Assembly (NCBI GenBank): GCA_008081305.1
Contig: VMCP01000187.1
Span: 1 to 7,648 of the forward strand
Direction of reading: 5' to 3'
Source: Bacteroidota bacterium
Lineage (GTDB): Bacteria > Bacteroidota > Bacteroidia > NS11-12g > UBA955
DNA length: 7,648 nt
Shown: positions 1-7,004 of the stretch, in pieces
Position numbering within the stretch: the first letter of the stretch is position 1
Layout of the letters: every line of letters begins with the position of its first letter
The notes under the pieces: model-generated
Databases searched by the model: none
What the model was told of the DNA's origin: nothing
The model's input: only the letters and a program-made list of their open reading frames with translations
Made by a program: the position numbers and the translations under genes

Positions 1-1
1 A

Positions 2-334
2 GAATTTGAAGGTGATGATCTCGAAAGATTGCGAATTGTAATTAAAGACATCAACTCACTGATTGATCATGCAAATTTCACCTTTCAGCGACTTGAGTAC
101 CTGCAAAATACCTTCCTTGGTCTTGTAAATATCGAACAGAACAAGATCATCAAAATATTTACCGTTGCTTCGGTGATATTCATGCCTCCAACGCTCATTG
201 CTAGTGTTTACGGGATGAACTTCCGTTTCATTCAAGCATTTAATTGGGAATATGGATTCTTATTCGCCATAATCCTGATGATTTTATCTTCCGCAGGAAC
301 GCTGTATTTCTTCCGAAGAAAAAAATGGTTATAA
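2..334 (+). CDS. corA: CorA-type magnesium/divalent cation transporter, C-terminal fragment
   Basis: This is the last 110 residues of a CorA family (2-TM-GxN) channel, which as a pentamer in the inner membrane admits Mg2+ or related divalent cations. The reading frame is open to the window edge, so the start and the large N-terminal cytoplasmic domain lie upstream. Visible parts are the end of the long stalk helix (about residues 1-50 of the fragment), the pore-lining segment TM1 (about 51-74) ending in the signature YGMNF (GMN at 71-73), a short external loop, TM2 (about 84-104), and the basic tail RRKKWL typical of the family. The loop after GMN reads RFIQAFNWEYG. Many CorA proteins have an MPEL motif there, so its usual Glu is replaced by Ala. 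Family assignment is firm; the exact ion transported is not shown by the sequence. A TTG in frame at 29 is not the start. Confidence 0.93.
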   Translation, partial: EFEGDDLERLRIVIKDINSLIDHANFTFQRLEYLQNTFLGLVNIEQNKIIKIFTVASVIFMPPTLIASVYGMNFRFIQAFNWEYGFLFAIILMILSSAGTLYFFRRKKWL

Positions 335-366
335 AACCAATAAGGGATTGAGTTGTTGATTGTGGA

Positions 367-867
367 GTGAGGAAGTATATAACCGTACTATTACTAGTAT
401 TTGTTTTCGTCTCTTGGAAGAGTCCTGATTCAGAGAGGTTAAAAAACATACGTCTATCATATACAAAAGCCCTAAAATCAGCAAAAGCCATAAATCAGCT
501 AAGTCGCTTATCTTCTGCGGAAAAAACTGCCATATTCTTGGCATACCAAGGAACATCCAAAGCCTTAGAAGCCAGAAACAGCAATTGGCCTTCCACTAAA
601 ATATCATTAGCCAAGGAGGCATACTCCTTGTTGAATATTGCGGTAACTAAAGATCCAAAGAACTATGAAGTGCGATTTCTTCGATATAGTTTTGAGTGTG
701 AAACGCCTACTTGGTTGGATCTAAACGCTCACATCGCAAAGGATGAAAGGTTCTTGTTATCCCATGCAAAGAAAGGGTTGCCCATTGCAGGTGTCATGAG
801 GGCTTACTTCTCCAAAAATGAGAAATTAAACCCTAAGGAAAAACAGAAATTACTTAACCGTTTATAG
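367..867 (+). CDS. small exported or membrane-anchored protein of unknown function
   Basis: I do not recognise a named family. The 166-residue product begins MRKYI followed by a hydrophobic stretch (about residues 5-17, VLLLVFVFVSW type), which reads as a signal peptide or N-terminal anchor. There is no lipobox Cys; the only Cys is residue 111. The rest looks helical and basic. A stretch around 85-110 (AYSLLNIAVTKDPKNYEVRFLRYSFE) resembles a single TPR-like helical pair, which is suggestive only. The GTG at 367 is the only credible start: an in-frame TGA lies at 349-351, no other start codon lies between them, and no ATG follows until residue 143. It sits 32 bp after corA on the same strand and may be read through from it. 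Its 3' end overlaps the 3' end of pgk on the other strand by 14 bp. From memory, similar small proteins occur in other Flavobacteriia as hypotheticals; this was not checked. Confidence 0.78.
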   Translation: MRKYITVLLLVFVFVSWKSPDSERLKNIRLSYTKALKSAKAINQLSRLSSAEKTAIFLAYQGTSKALEARNSNWPSTKISLAKEAYSLLNIAVTKDPKNYEVRFLRYSFECETPTWLDLNAHIAKDERFLLSHAKKGLPIAGVMRAYFSKNEKLNPKEKQKLLNRL

Positions 868-2047
868 CGGCAATTCCGGGTAATTGCTTGCCCTCGAAAT
901 ACTCGAGAAGTGCTCCACCACCCGTACTCACGTAACTCACTTGATTCTCAAACCCAAAGCGATAAACAGCAGCTGCACTATCGCCACCGCCAATTAGGCT
1001 AAATGCTCCATTCTCTGTTGCACGTGCAACCGCCTCAGCGACTCCTTTGGTCCCTTTTTCAAATGCTTCCATTTCAAAAACACCCATGGGTCCATTCCAA
1101 AGGATGGTATGACTATCCAGAAGTACGCGGCTGAATTGCTCGGTTGCAGAGGTTCCGATATCCAAGCCCATCCATTCATCGGCTATTTCGTTGCTCGGGG
1201 CATGTTGTGTGTTTGCCTGTGCATCGAATTTATCTGCAATAATGGAATCGGCAGGCAAGTGAATTTTCACCCCTTTTTCTTCGGCCTTTTTCAGGATGGC
1301 TCTACAGGTATCTAAGCGATCATCTTCACACAGAGAATTCCCAATGTTGCCGCCCTGTGCTTTGAAAAAAGTGTATGCCATACCTCCCCCAATTAAAATA
1401 TGATCTGCGATGTTTAACAGATTCTCAACAATAAGAATCTTATCGCTCACCTTCGCACCACCTACGATAGCTGTAAATGGGCGTTTAGGATTTTGCATTA
1501 CCATTTCGGCATTATCTATCTCTTTTGCCATTAAAAACCCGAAGGATTTCTTTCCCTCAAAATGCTCTGCAATGATGGCTGTGGATGCATGGGCCCTATG
1601 TGCTGTTCCGAATGCATCGTTCACGTAAAAATCACCCAGAGATGCTAACTTTCTAGCAAAATCTGAGTCTCCTTTGGTTTCCTCTTTGTAGAAACGGAGA
1701 TTCTCCAACACCAAAATTTCACCTGCTCTTAAAGCTTTCGACTTTTCAACGGCCTCTTCACCCTTACAATCATTGGCAAATTGAATCTCCTTGTTCGTTA
1801 ACTCAGATAAACGCGCAACAATATGCTTCAGAGAAAATGCTTCTTCAGGTCCATTTTTTGGCCGACCCAAATGACTCATGATGATGACTGCACCTCCTTC
1901 GCTCAGGATGTGATTGATGCTAGGTAAAGCAGCTCTAATTCTGGAATCGTCGGTGATTTCAAATTGGTCATTCAAGGGAACATTAAAGTCCACTCGCATT
2001 AAAACCTTCTGGTCCTGGAAGGAAAACTGTTCTAATTTAGGGGTCAT
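854..2047 (-). CDS. pgk: phosphoglycerate kinase
   Basis: A full-length 397-residue Pgk, the usual bacterial size. It transfers phosphate between 1,3-bisphosphoglycerate and ADP to give 3-phosphoglycerate and ATP, in cytoplasmic glycolysis and gluconeogenesis. The N-terminal (phosphoglycerate) lobe has RVDFNVP (18-24), DDSRIR (33-38), SHLGRPK (58-64), ENLRFY (115-120) and NDAFGTAHRAHAS (143-155). The C-terminal (nucleotide) lobe has GGAKVSDK (196-203), GGGMAYTF (220-227), NGPMGVFE (318-325), GGGDSA (353-358) and STGGGA (374-379). Every expected substrate and nucleotide motif is present, so the enzyme should be active. The ATG lies 4 bp after the glyS stop with no Shine-Dalgarno site and no promoter box between, which suggests cotranscription with glyS. 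The last codons overlap the end of the convergent unknown gene at 854-867. Confidence 0.98.
   Translation of the reverse strand: MTPKLEQFSFQDQKVLMRVDFNVPLNDQFEITDDSRIRAALPSINHILSEGGAVIIMSHLGRPKNGPEEAFSLKHIVARLSELTNKEIQFANDCKGEEAVEKSKALRAGEILVLENLRFYKEETKGDSDFARKLASLGDFYVNDAFGTAHRAHASTAIIAEHFEGKKSFGFLMAKEIDNAEMVMQNPKRPFTAIVGGAKVSDKILIVENLLNIADHILIGGGMAYTFFKAQGGNIGNSLCEDDRLDTCRAILKKAEEKGVKIHLPADSIIADKFDAQANTQHAPSNEIADEWMGLDIGTSATEQFSRVLLDSHTILWNGPMGVFEMEAFEKGTKGVAEAVARATENGAFSLIGGGDSAAAVYRFGFENQVSYVSTGGGALLEYFEGKQLPGIAAING
869..888. other. small inverted repeat just after the stop of the unknown gene, within the pgk 3' end
   Basis: GCAATT (870-875) pairs with AATTGC (882-887) around a 6-nt loop; 869/888 could add a G-U pair in the plus-strand RNA. 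It begins 1-2 nt after the stop codon at 865-867 of the plus-strand gene and lies in the last codons of pgk on the other strand. There is no T-run on either side, so it is not a standard intrinsic terminator. It may be chance. Confidence 0.3.
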
Positions 2048-2051
2048 AGGG

Positions 2052-3587
2052 TTATAGTGATTTTAATAGATTATTCATAGATGTTTGATTGCGGATGATT
2101 TCCGCAAGCTTCTCAATAGAAATTCTCTCCTGCTCCATAGAGTCTCGATAACGAAGGGTAACATCGCCGTTGGTTAAGCTATCGTGATCCACGGTAACAC
2201 AAAACGGCGTACCTAGAGCATCCATTCTACGGTAGCGTTTACCAATACTGTCCTTATCCTCGATGAAGACATTGAAATCAAATCGTAAATCTTGATAGAT
2301 TTTCTCCGCTAATTCTGGCAAACCATCTTTTTTCACCAATGGGAGAATAGCACACTGTATAGGTGCGATTGCAGGGTGCAGTTTTAAAACCGTTCGGTTA
2401 TCGCCGTTGACATTCTCTTCGGTGTAGGCCTCCGATAAGGTCATCAAGAACAACCTATCTAAACCAATAGAGGTTTCGACCACATACGGCACATAGCTTT
2501 CATTTGACTCAGCATCAAAATAACGCAGCTTTTTACCGCTAAACTCTTCGTGTTGCTTCAAATCAAAATCGGTTCTACTATGGATGCCTTCCACCTCTTT
2601 AAAACCAAAAGGAAAATCATATTCAATATCAACGGCAGCATTCGCATAGTGCGCGAGCTTGACATGATCGTGGTACCTGAGTTTTTCACTTTGCGTTCCT
2701 AATGTTTCGTGCCATTTCATGCGCCAAGCTTTCCAATGCTCATACCACTCTTTTTCAGTGCCCGGCTTACAGAAAAATTGCATCTCCATTTGCTCAAACT
2801 CTTTCATTCTCATAATAAATTGTCGTGCAACAATTTCATTACGGAACGCTTTACCCGTTTGCGCAATACCAAATGGCAACTTCATTCGGCCGGTCTTTTG
2901 CACATTCAAATAGTTCACAAAAATTCCTTGCGCGGTTTCAGGTCTAAGATAAAGATTAGCATCCTGTCCATCTGTAGCATTCATTTGGGTGGAGTACATT
3001 AAATTGAATTGACGCACCTCTGTCCAGTTCTTACTACCACTGATGGGACAGGCAATTTCCTCTGCTTCTATCAGTTCTTTAATTTTATGTAGTTCTCCTG
3101 TCTCAAGACCATCTTTCAACACTTGATCCATGTGATCAATGCGGTCTTGGTAGCCTTTTACTCTAGGATTGGTATCGCGATATTGCTGTTCATCAAAACT
3201 ATCTCCAAATCGTTTGGCGGCCTTTACCACCTCTTTTTGGATTTTTTGTCTCAGCTTTTCTTGATGCTCTTCGATTAATACATCGGCTCTATATCTCTTT
3301 TTAGAATCCTTATTATCGATCATGGGATCGTTAAACCCATCCACATGGCCACTTGCTTTCCATACTTTTGGATGCATAAAGATAGCAGAATCTAGCCCTA
3401 CTATATTTTGATGTAAACGCGTCATCGATAAATACCAAAAACGACGAAGGTTGTTCCTTAGTTCCACTCCATTCTGTCCGTAGTCATAAACGGCAGCTAA
3501 TCCACCGTAAATATCACTAGATGGAAAAACGAAGCCGTATTCTTTGGCGTGTGAAATGATTTTCTCGAATTGCTGTTGATCACCCAT
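2052..3587 (-). CDS. glyS: glycyl-tRNA synthetase (single-chain, class II)
   Basis: A 511-residue homodimer-type GlyRS (eukaryote/archaeon-like, not the alpha/beta bacterial form), which charges tRNA-Gly with glycine in the cytoplasm. Class II motifs are visible: the motif 1 region WKASGHVDGFNDP (76-88), RPETAQGIF (215-223), motif 2 around GKAFRNEI (245-252) with Arg249 and the following FEQMEMQFF (264-272), and motif 3 ETSIGLDRL (371-379) with Arg378. An anticodon-binding domain follows from about 405 (LHPAIAPIQ). The open frame extends 11 codons further, to an ATG at 3620, but I chose the ATG at 3587. The protein then begins MGDQQQFEKIISHAKEYGFVF, matching the usual family N-terminus, and the 3620 start would lie upstream of the promoter -7 box at 3602-3609. 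Leads the probable glyS-pgk operon. Confidence 0.97.
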   Translation of the reverse strand: MGDQQQFEKIISHAKEYGFVFPSSDIYGGLAAVYDYGQNGVELRNNLRRFWYLSMTRLHQNIVGLDSAIFMHPKVWKASGHVDGFNDPMIDNKDSKKRYRADVLIEEHQEKLRQKIQKEVVKAAKRFGDSFDEQQYRDTNPRVKGYQDRIDHMDQVLKDGLETGELHKIKELIEAEEIACPISGSKNWTEVRQFNLMYSTQMNATDGQDANLYLRPETAQGIFVNYLNVQKTGRMKLPFGIAQTGKAFRNEIVARQFIMRMKEFEQMEMQFFCKPGTEKEWYEHWKAWRMKWHETLGTQSEKLRYHDHVKLAHYANAAVDIEYDFPFGFKEVEGIHSRTDFDLKQHEEFSGKKLRYFDAESNESYVPYVVETSIGLDRLFLMTLSEAYTEENVNGDNRTVLKLHPAIAPIQCAILPLVKKDGLPELAEKIYQDLRFDFNVFIEDKDSIGKRYRRMDALGTPFCVTVDHDSLTNGDVTLRYRDSMEQERISIEKLAEIIRNQTSMNNLLKSL

Positions 3588-3601
3588 AAAATTTTCAACG
3601 A

Positions 3602-3609
3602 CAAAGATA
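3602..3609 (-). promoter_or_regulatory. Bacteroidota-type -7 box for glyS-pgk
   Basis: On the minus strand this reads TATCTTTG, an exact match to the TAnnTTTG -7 element of the Bacteroidota primary sigma factor. It ends 14 nt before the ATG at 3587, giving a leader of only about ten bases. No TTG/TTTG -33 element is seen at the usual spacing, so activity is inferred from the -7 match and its position. Confidence 0.6.
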
Positions 3610-3650
3610 GTTTTTTGCAAGCAGGAAGTAGGGCCACTTTAGAAATGTTG

Positions 3651-3658
3651 TAATTTTG
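3651..3658 (+). promoter_or_regulatory. Bacteroidota-type -7 box for the histidine kinase
   Basis: Reads TAATTTTG, an exact TAnnTTTG match, and ends 5 nt before the ATG at 3664. Transcription from it would begin at or next to the start codon, which implies a leaderless or nearly leaderless mRNA. It is back-to-back with the glyS -7 box inside a 76-bp divergent intergenic region. No well-spaced -33 element is visible. Confidence 0.5.
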
Positions 3659-3663
3659 ATCTT

Positions 3664-4605
3664 ATGGATCCTGCGATTCTTTTGTGCTGGGCGCAACACC
3701 CAATTTTCGTTTCGGTCTTGTCGTTCACCTTGGGCTTTTTAATTTCCATGCTCATATGGCAGGCAAGAAAAAGACGCGTGATGAAAAATCTCGAAAAACT
3801 GTTACTAAATGAAGAGAAGGAATTCAAACAGGCTTTCAACCCCAAGGCACAGGTCATTGAGGAGGGTTTTCGAGGATTATTTATTGCACGAAAACAAGAA
3901 CTCCAGCGTTTACAACAACTTGAAAACTACCGTCGAAATTATATTGGGAATGTCGCCCACGAATTGAAAACTCCTCTATTCTCCATTCAAGGATATATCG
4001 AATCGGTTTTGGAAGATCCAGACATCGATAAAGAAATGTTAACGCAATTTCTTAATAAGGCCAATAAGAACGCCGATCGATTGGGTCAAATTGTAAACGA
4101 CTTGGACGCCATCACCAAGTTTGAAAGTGGCATGTTAGCCATCGAAAAAGACTCATTCAACATTGAAGATCTGATCACTGAAGTTTGCGAAGAATTAGAA
4201 ATTCAAGCTTCCCAAAAAGAAATTAATTTAGAACATATTTCTGACAGCAGTGCGAATTTGGTTTTTGCAGACCGCGTTAGAATCCGGCAGACATTGGTAA
4301 ACCTAGGCTTCAACTCCATTAAATACGGGAAGCAAAAAGGCAAAACCACTTACCATATCAAGGAGAATGAAAAACAACTGGTCATTGAAGTCACTGACAA
4401 TGGAATTGGTATCCCACAAGAGAGTTTAGGACGGATTTTCGAACGCTTTTATCGCGTAGATTCTCACCGAAGCAGAGATAAAGGAGGTAGCGGTTTAGGA
4501 TTGAGTATTGTCAAGCACATCATTGAAGCGCACGGAGAGCATATCGAAGTAAGTAGTGTTGAGGGCGAAGGCTCGACCTTTACATTCACCTTATCAAAAC
4601 CATAA
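3664..4605 (+). CDS. PhoR-like sensor histidine kinase, single membrane segment, orphan
   Basis: A 313-residue histidine kinase that should autophosphorylate and pass phosphate to an unlinked response regulator. One hydrophobic segment (about residues 12-32) is followed by the basic stop IWQARKRR, so there is no room for a periplasmic sensor domain. A probable coiled-coil linker (about 40-92) leads to the HisKA dimerisation domain with the H-box NVAHELKTP (phospho-acceptor His99). The HATPase_c domain shows an N-box with NSIKY (Asn217), G1 DNGIGIP (245-251), the F-box IFERFYR (258-264) and the G2 box GGSGLGLSI (274-282). All catalytic motifs are intact. No receiver-domain gene lies next to it; the neighbours are glyS (divergent) and the helicase. 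The start at 3664 is kept because the next Met (residue 29) would destroy the membrane segment. The signal it senses cannot be read from the sequence. Confidence 0.93.
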   Translation: MDPAILLCWAQHPIFVSVLSFTLGFLISMLIWQARKRRVMKNLEKLLLNEEKEFKQAFNPKAQVIEEGFRGLFIARKQELQRLQQLENYRRNYIGNVAHELKTPLFSIQGYIESVLEDPDIDKEMLTQFLNKANKNADRLGQIVNDLDAITKFESGMLAIEKDSFNIEDLITEVCEELEIQASQKEINLEHISDSSANLVFADRVRIRQTLVNLGFNSIKYGKQKGKTTYHIKENEKQLVIEVTDNGIGIPQESLGRIFERFYRVDSHRSRDKGGSGLGLSIVKHIIEAHGEHIEVSSVEGEGSTFTFTLSKP

Positions 4606-4659
4606 AAATTTGTTGATATCTGTTGCTAATCGGGTGATAATCTAACCCCTTATCGGGCA

Positions 4660-4667
4660 TATTTTTG
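4660..4667 (+). promoter_or_regulatory. Bacteroidota-type -7 box for the helicase gene
   Basis: Reads TATTTTTG, an exact TAnnTTTG match, ending 4 nt before the ATG at 4672 (7 nt before the alternative ATG at 4675). As with the kinase gene, the transcript would start at about the initiation codon. The preceding 66-bp gap after the kinase stop holds no obvious terminator and no well-spaced -33 element. Confidence 0.5.
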
Positions 4668-4671
4668 TTGG

Positions 4672-6975
4672 ATGATGCAATGGCCCGATCAGCAAGAAAA
4701 TAATGATACCCCTCCGTTTATTGACTCTCTGAATCCTTCCCAAAAGGAAGCAGTGTTAAACACGGACGGCCCGATCATGATCATTGCCGGTGCTGGTTCA
4801 GGTAAAACGAGGGTGCTTACCTATCGCATTGCGTATTTAATGCATAAAGGCATTGACCCTTTCAACATTCTATCCCTCACTTTTACCAACAAAGCGGCTA
4901 AAGAAATGCGGGAACGTATTGAAAAGTTAGTTGGGGCTGAGGCTAGAAACATATGGATGGGTACATTCCATTCTGTTTTTGCGAGAATTCTCAGACAGGA
5001 AGCAGAAAAAATCGGTTACCCCTCTAATTTCACCATTTACGACTCTGACGACTCCAAGAGTTTGATCAAAACCATTCTTAAGGAAATGCAAATTGATGAC
5101 AAGTTGTATAAACCTAACCTAGTCCTCAGCCGAATCAGTCTTTCCAAAAACAATCTCATTTCTTCAAAATCATATGCCAATAGTGCTGAATATACCGAAT
5201 CAGACAAAGCGGCAGGGCGCCCTAAGTTTGCCGAGATTTTTAAGCAGTATACCTCGCGCTGCTTCAAAGCAGGAGCCATGGACTTTGACGATATCTTGGT
5301 AAATACACACTACTTACTCAGTCAATTTCCAGACGTTCTAAATAAATGGCAGCATCGATTTAAATACATTCTTGTGGATGAGTACCAGGACACCAACCAT
5401 GTTCAGTATATGATTACCAAGCTATTGGCCGCGGTCAATCAAAATATTTGTGTAGTTGGAGACGATGCCCAAAGTATTTATGCATTCCGTGGCGCAAATA
5501 TTGAGAACATACTGAATTACGAGAGAGATTATCCCGATGTTGCAACATTCCGATTGGAACAGAATTATCGAAGTACTCAGAACATTGTCAAAGCCGCGTC
5601 AAGCTTAATCCAACACAATAAAAAACAGCTCAAAAAGGAAATTTGGACGGCCAATGATGAAGGTGAAAAAATCACGGTCTTAAGGAATCCATCCGATTCA
5701 GATGAAGGCCGAAAGGTTGCCGAACTCATCTTTGAGGATCAACATAAACTTCATTTACCAAATCGAGCGTTCGCCATTTTGTATCGAACCAATGCCCAAA
5801 GTCGATCGATGGAGGAAGCCTTGAGGAAAAGAGGTATCGATTATAAAATCTATGGAGGGGTGAGCTTCTATCAGCGCAAGGAAGTGAAAGACATGTTGGC
5901 CTATCTACGATTAATTGTCAACCCACATGACGAAGAAGCGCTAAAAAGAATCATCAATTATCCTGCCCGTGGTATCGGGAATACCACTATTACACGTTTG
6001 GTTTACATCGCTAACCAAAACAATATCCCCATTTACGATGTGATAAAAAACATTCGTCAATACCCCGAAGTAGGTGCAAGTGTCGGCAAAGTGGAACAGT
6101 TTGGTATATTGATGGATAGTTTCAAGCAACCGGATGAAACAAAGAATGCCTATGAAGTAGCCGTAGATGTAGCGAAACGCACAGGAATGCTGAAAACCCT
6201 ATATGACGATAAATCGGTAGAGGGAATTTCGCGGTACGAAAACATCACGGAGTTCTTAAATAGTGTTCAAGAATTCACCGAAGACGATGAAAGTGAATCA
6301 GAAAAAACACTTCCTATGTTCTTAGAGAACGTGGCCTTATACACCGACGATGATCGGGATAAGAATGCAGACCGCGATTGTGTTTCATTGATGACCATAC
6401 ACGCATCCAAAGGATTGGAATTCCCCGTGGTGCATATTGTTGGACTCGAGGAAAATCTATTTCCTTCACAAATGGCTCTGATGAACCGACAGGAGCTAGA
6501 AGAAGAAAGACGATTATTTTATGTGGCAATTACCCGAGCGGAACAAAAACTTTATTTGAGCTTTGCTACCAGTAGATTTAGACACGGAAACTTGCTGCAT
6601 TGTGAGCCATCTCGTTTTATAAGTGAAATAGATGATGCCTATTTAAATATGGACTTGGCAAGCATGAAACAACCGGGCATCATGGAGCGGCAGCCAAGGG
6701 GAGAAAGAAGCATCAGTTCACGCGAACCCCTTCCAAAACGAAAAATTTACACCACCTCTAAACCCGTACCTCCTCCCCCACCCGTAAATCCGAATTTCAC
6801 TCCTGGGGATATCAGTGCGTTAAAAACAGGCGATCGCGTGGAACATCAACGATTTGGAATCGGTACGGTAACCGATATGGAAGGTCAAGGCGATAGTCGC
6901 AAAGCAAAAGTTTCATTTGATAATATTGGAAATAAAACCTTGGTGCTAAAGTTTGCTAAGATGCGGATAGTATAA
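4672..6975 (+). CDS. pcrA: PcrA/UvrD-type ATP-dependent DNA helicase (superfamily 1A)
   Basis: A 767-residue 3'-5' DNA helicase of the UvrD/PcrA group, acting in nucleotide excision repair, replication restart and removal of obstacles including stalled RNA polymerase. All SF1A motifs are present: Q-motif LNPSQKEAV (20-28), Walker A GAGSGKT (40-46), Ia LSLTFTNKAAKEMRER (68-83 region), Ib GTFHSVFARIL (97-107), Walker B VDEYQDTN (235-242), III GDDAQSIYAFRGA (263-275), IV LEQNYRST (295-302), V TIHASKGLEF (575-584) and VI RLFYVAITRAEQKL (614-627). An acidic insert EDDESESEK lies near 537-545. After a low-complexity linker with five prolines (700-704) comes a Tudor-like domain (about 717-767, GDRVEHQRFGIGTV), the module that contacts RNA polymerase in PcrA. 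Whether the start is 4672 or 4675 is undecided (MM). Length is normal for the family. Confidence 0.97.
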   Translation: MMQWPDQQENNDTPPFIDSLNPSQKEAVLNTDGPIMIIAGAGSGKTRVLTYRIAYLMHKGIDPFNILSLTFTNKAAKEMRERIEKLVGAEARNIWMGTFHSVFARILRQEAEKIGYPSNFTIYDSDDSKSLIKTILKEMQIDDKLYKPNLVLSRISLSKNNLISSKSYANSAEYTESDKAAGRPKFAEIFKQYTSRCFKAGAMDFDDILVNTHYLLSQFPDVLNKWQHRFKYILVDEYQDTNHVQYMITKLLAAVNQNICVVGDDAQSIYAFRGANIENILNYERDYPDVATFRLEQNYRSTQNIVKAASSLIQHNKKQLKKEIWTANDEGEKITVLRNPSDSDEGRKVAELIFEDQHKLHLPNRAFAILYRTNAQSRSMEEALRKRGIDYKIYGGVSFYQRKEVKDMLAYLRLIVNPHDEEALKRIINYPARGIGNTTITRLVYIANQNNIPIYDVIKNIRQYPEVGASVGKVEQFGILMDSFKQPDETKNAYEVAVDVAKRTGMLKTLYDDKSVEGISRYENITEFLNSVQEFTEDDESESEKTLPMFLENVALYTDDDRDKNADRDCVSLMTIHASKGLEFPVVHIVGLEENLFPSQMALMNRQELEEERRLFYVAITRAEQKLYLSFATSRFRHGNLLHCEPSRFISEIDDAYLNMDLASMKQPGIMERQPRGERSISSREPLPKRKIYTTSKPVPPPPPVNPNFTPGDISALKTGDRVEHQRFGIGTVTDMEGQGDSRKAKVSFDNIGNKTLVLKFAKMRIV

Positions 6976-6993
6976 AAAGTTGATTTTTAGCCG

Positions 6994-7001
6994 TATATTT
7001 G
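6994..7001 (+). promoter_or_regulatory. Bacteroidota-type -7 box for rpsP
   Basis: Reads TATATTTG, an exact TAnnTTTG match, 18 bp after the helicase stop and 50 nt before the rpsP ATG. The predicted transcription start is near 7005-7008, leaving a leader of about 45 nt. A TTG at 6980-6982 is only 11 bp upstream, closer than the usual -33 to -7 spacing. Confidence 0.65.
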
Positions 7002-7004
7002 CAT

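Noticed and set aside
29..31. TTG at 29 as the start of a small membrane protein
   Set aside because: The frame is open upstream to the window edge and the sequence before it continues the CorA stalk helix, so this is an internal codon of a truncated gene.
240..556. Minus-strand open frames over the end of corA and the start of the unknown gene
   Set aside because: They overlap the firm CorA C-terminus and a plus-strand frame with a signal-like N-terminus; their translations have no domain-like pattern and no promoter box.
1109..1628. Plus-strand open frames inside pgk
   Set aside because: They are antisense shadows of a complete Pgk with all motifs present.
2709..3002. Plus-strand open frames inside glyS
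   Set aside because: They are antisense shadows of the GlyRS catalytic domain and have no recognisable content.
4611..4619. DnaA-box-like sequence TGTTGATAT before the helicase gene
   Set aside because: It has two mismatches to the consensus, stands alone, and no replication gene is nearby.
4606..4671. Intrinsic terminator after the histidine kinase
   Set aside because: No GC-rich stem followed by a T-run is present; the short ATCGGG direct repeats at 4629 and 4652 do not form a hairpin.
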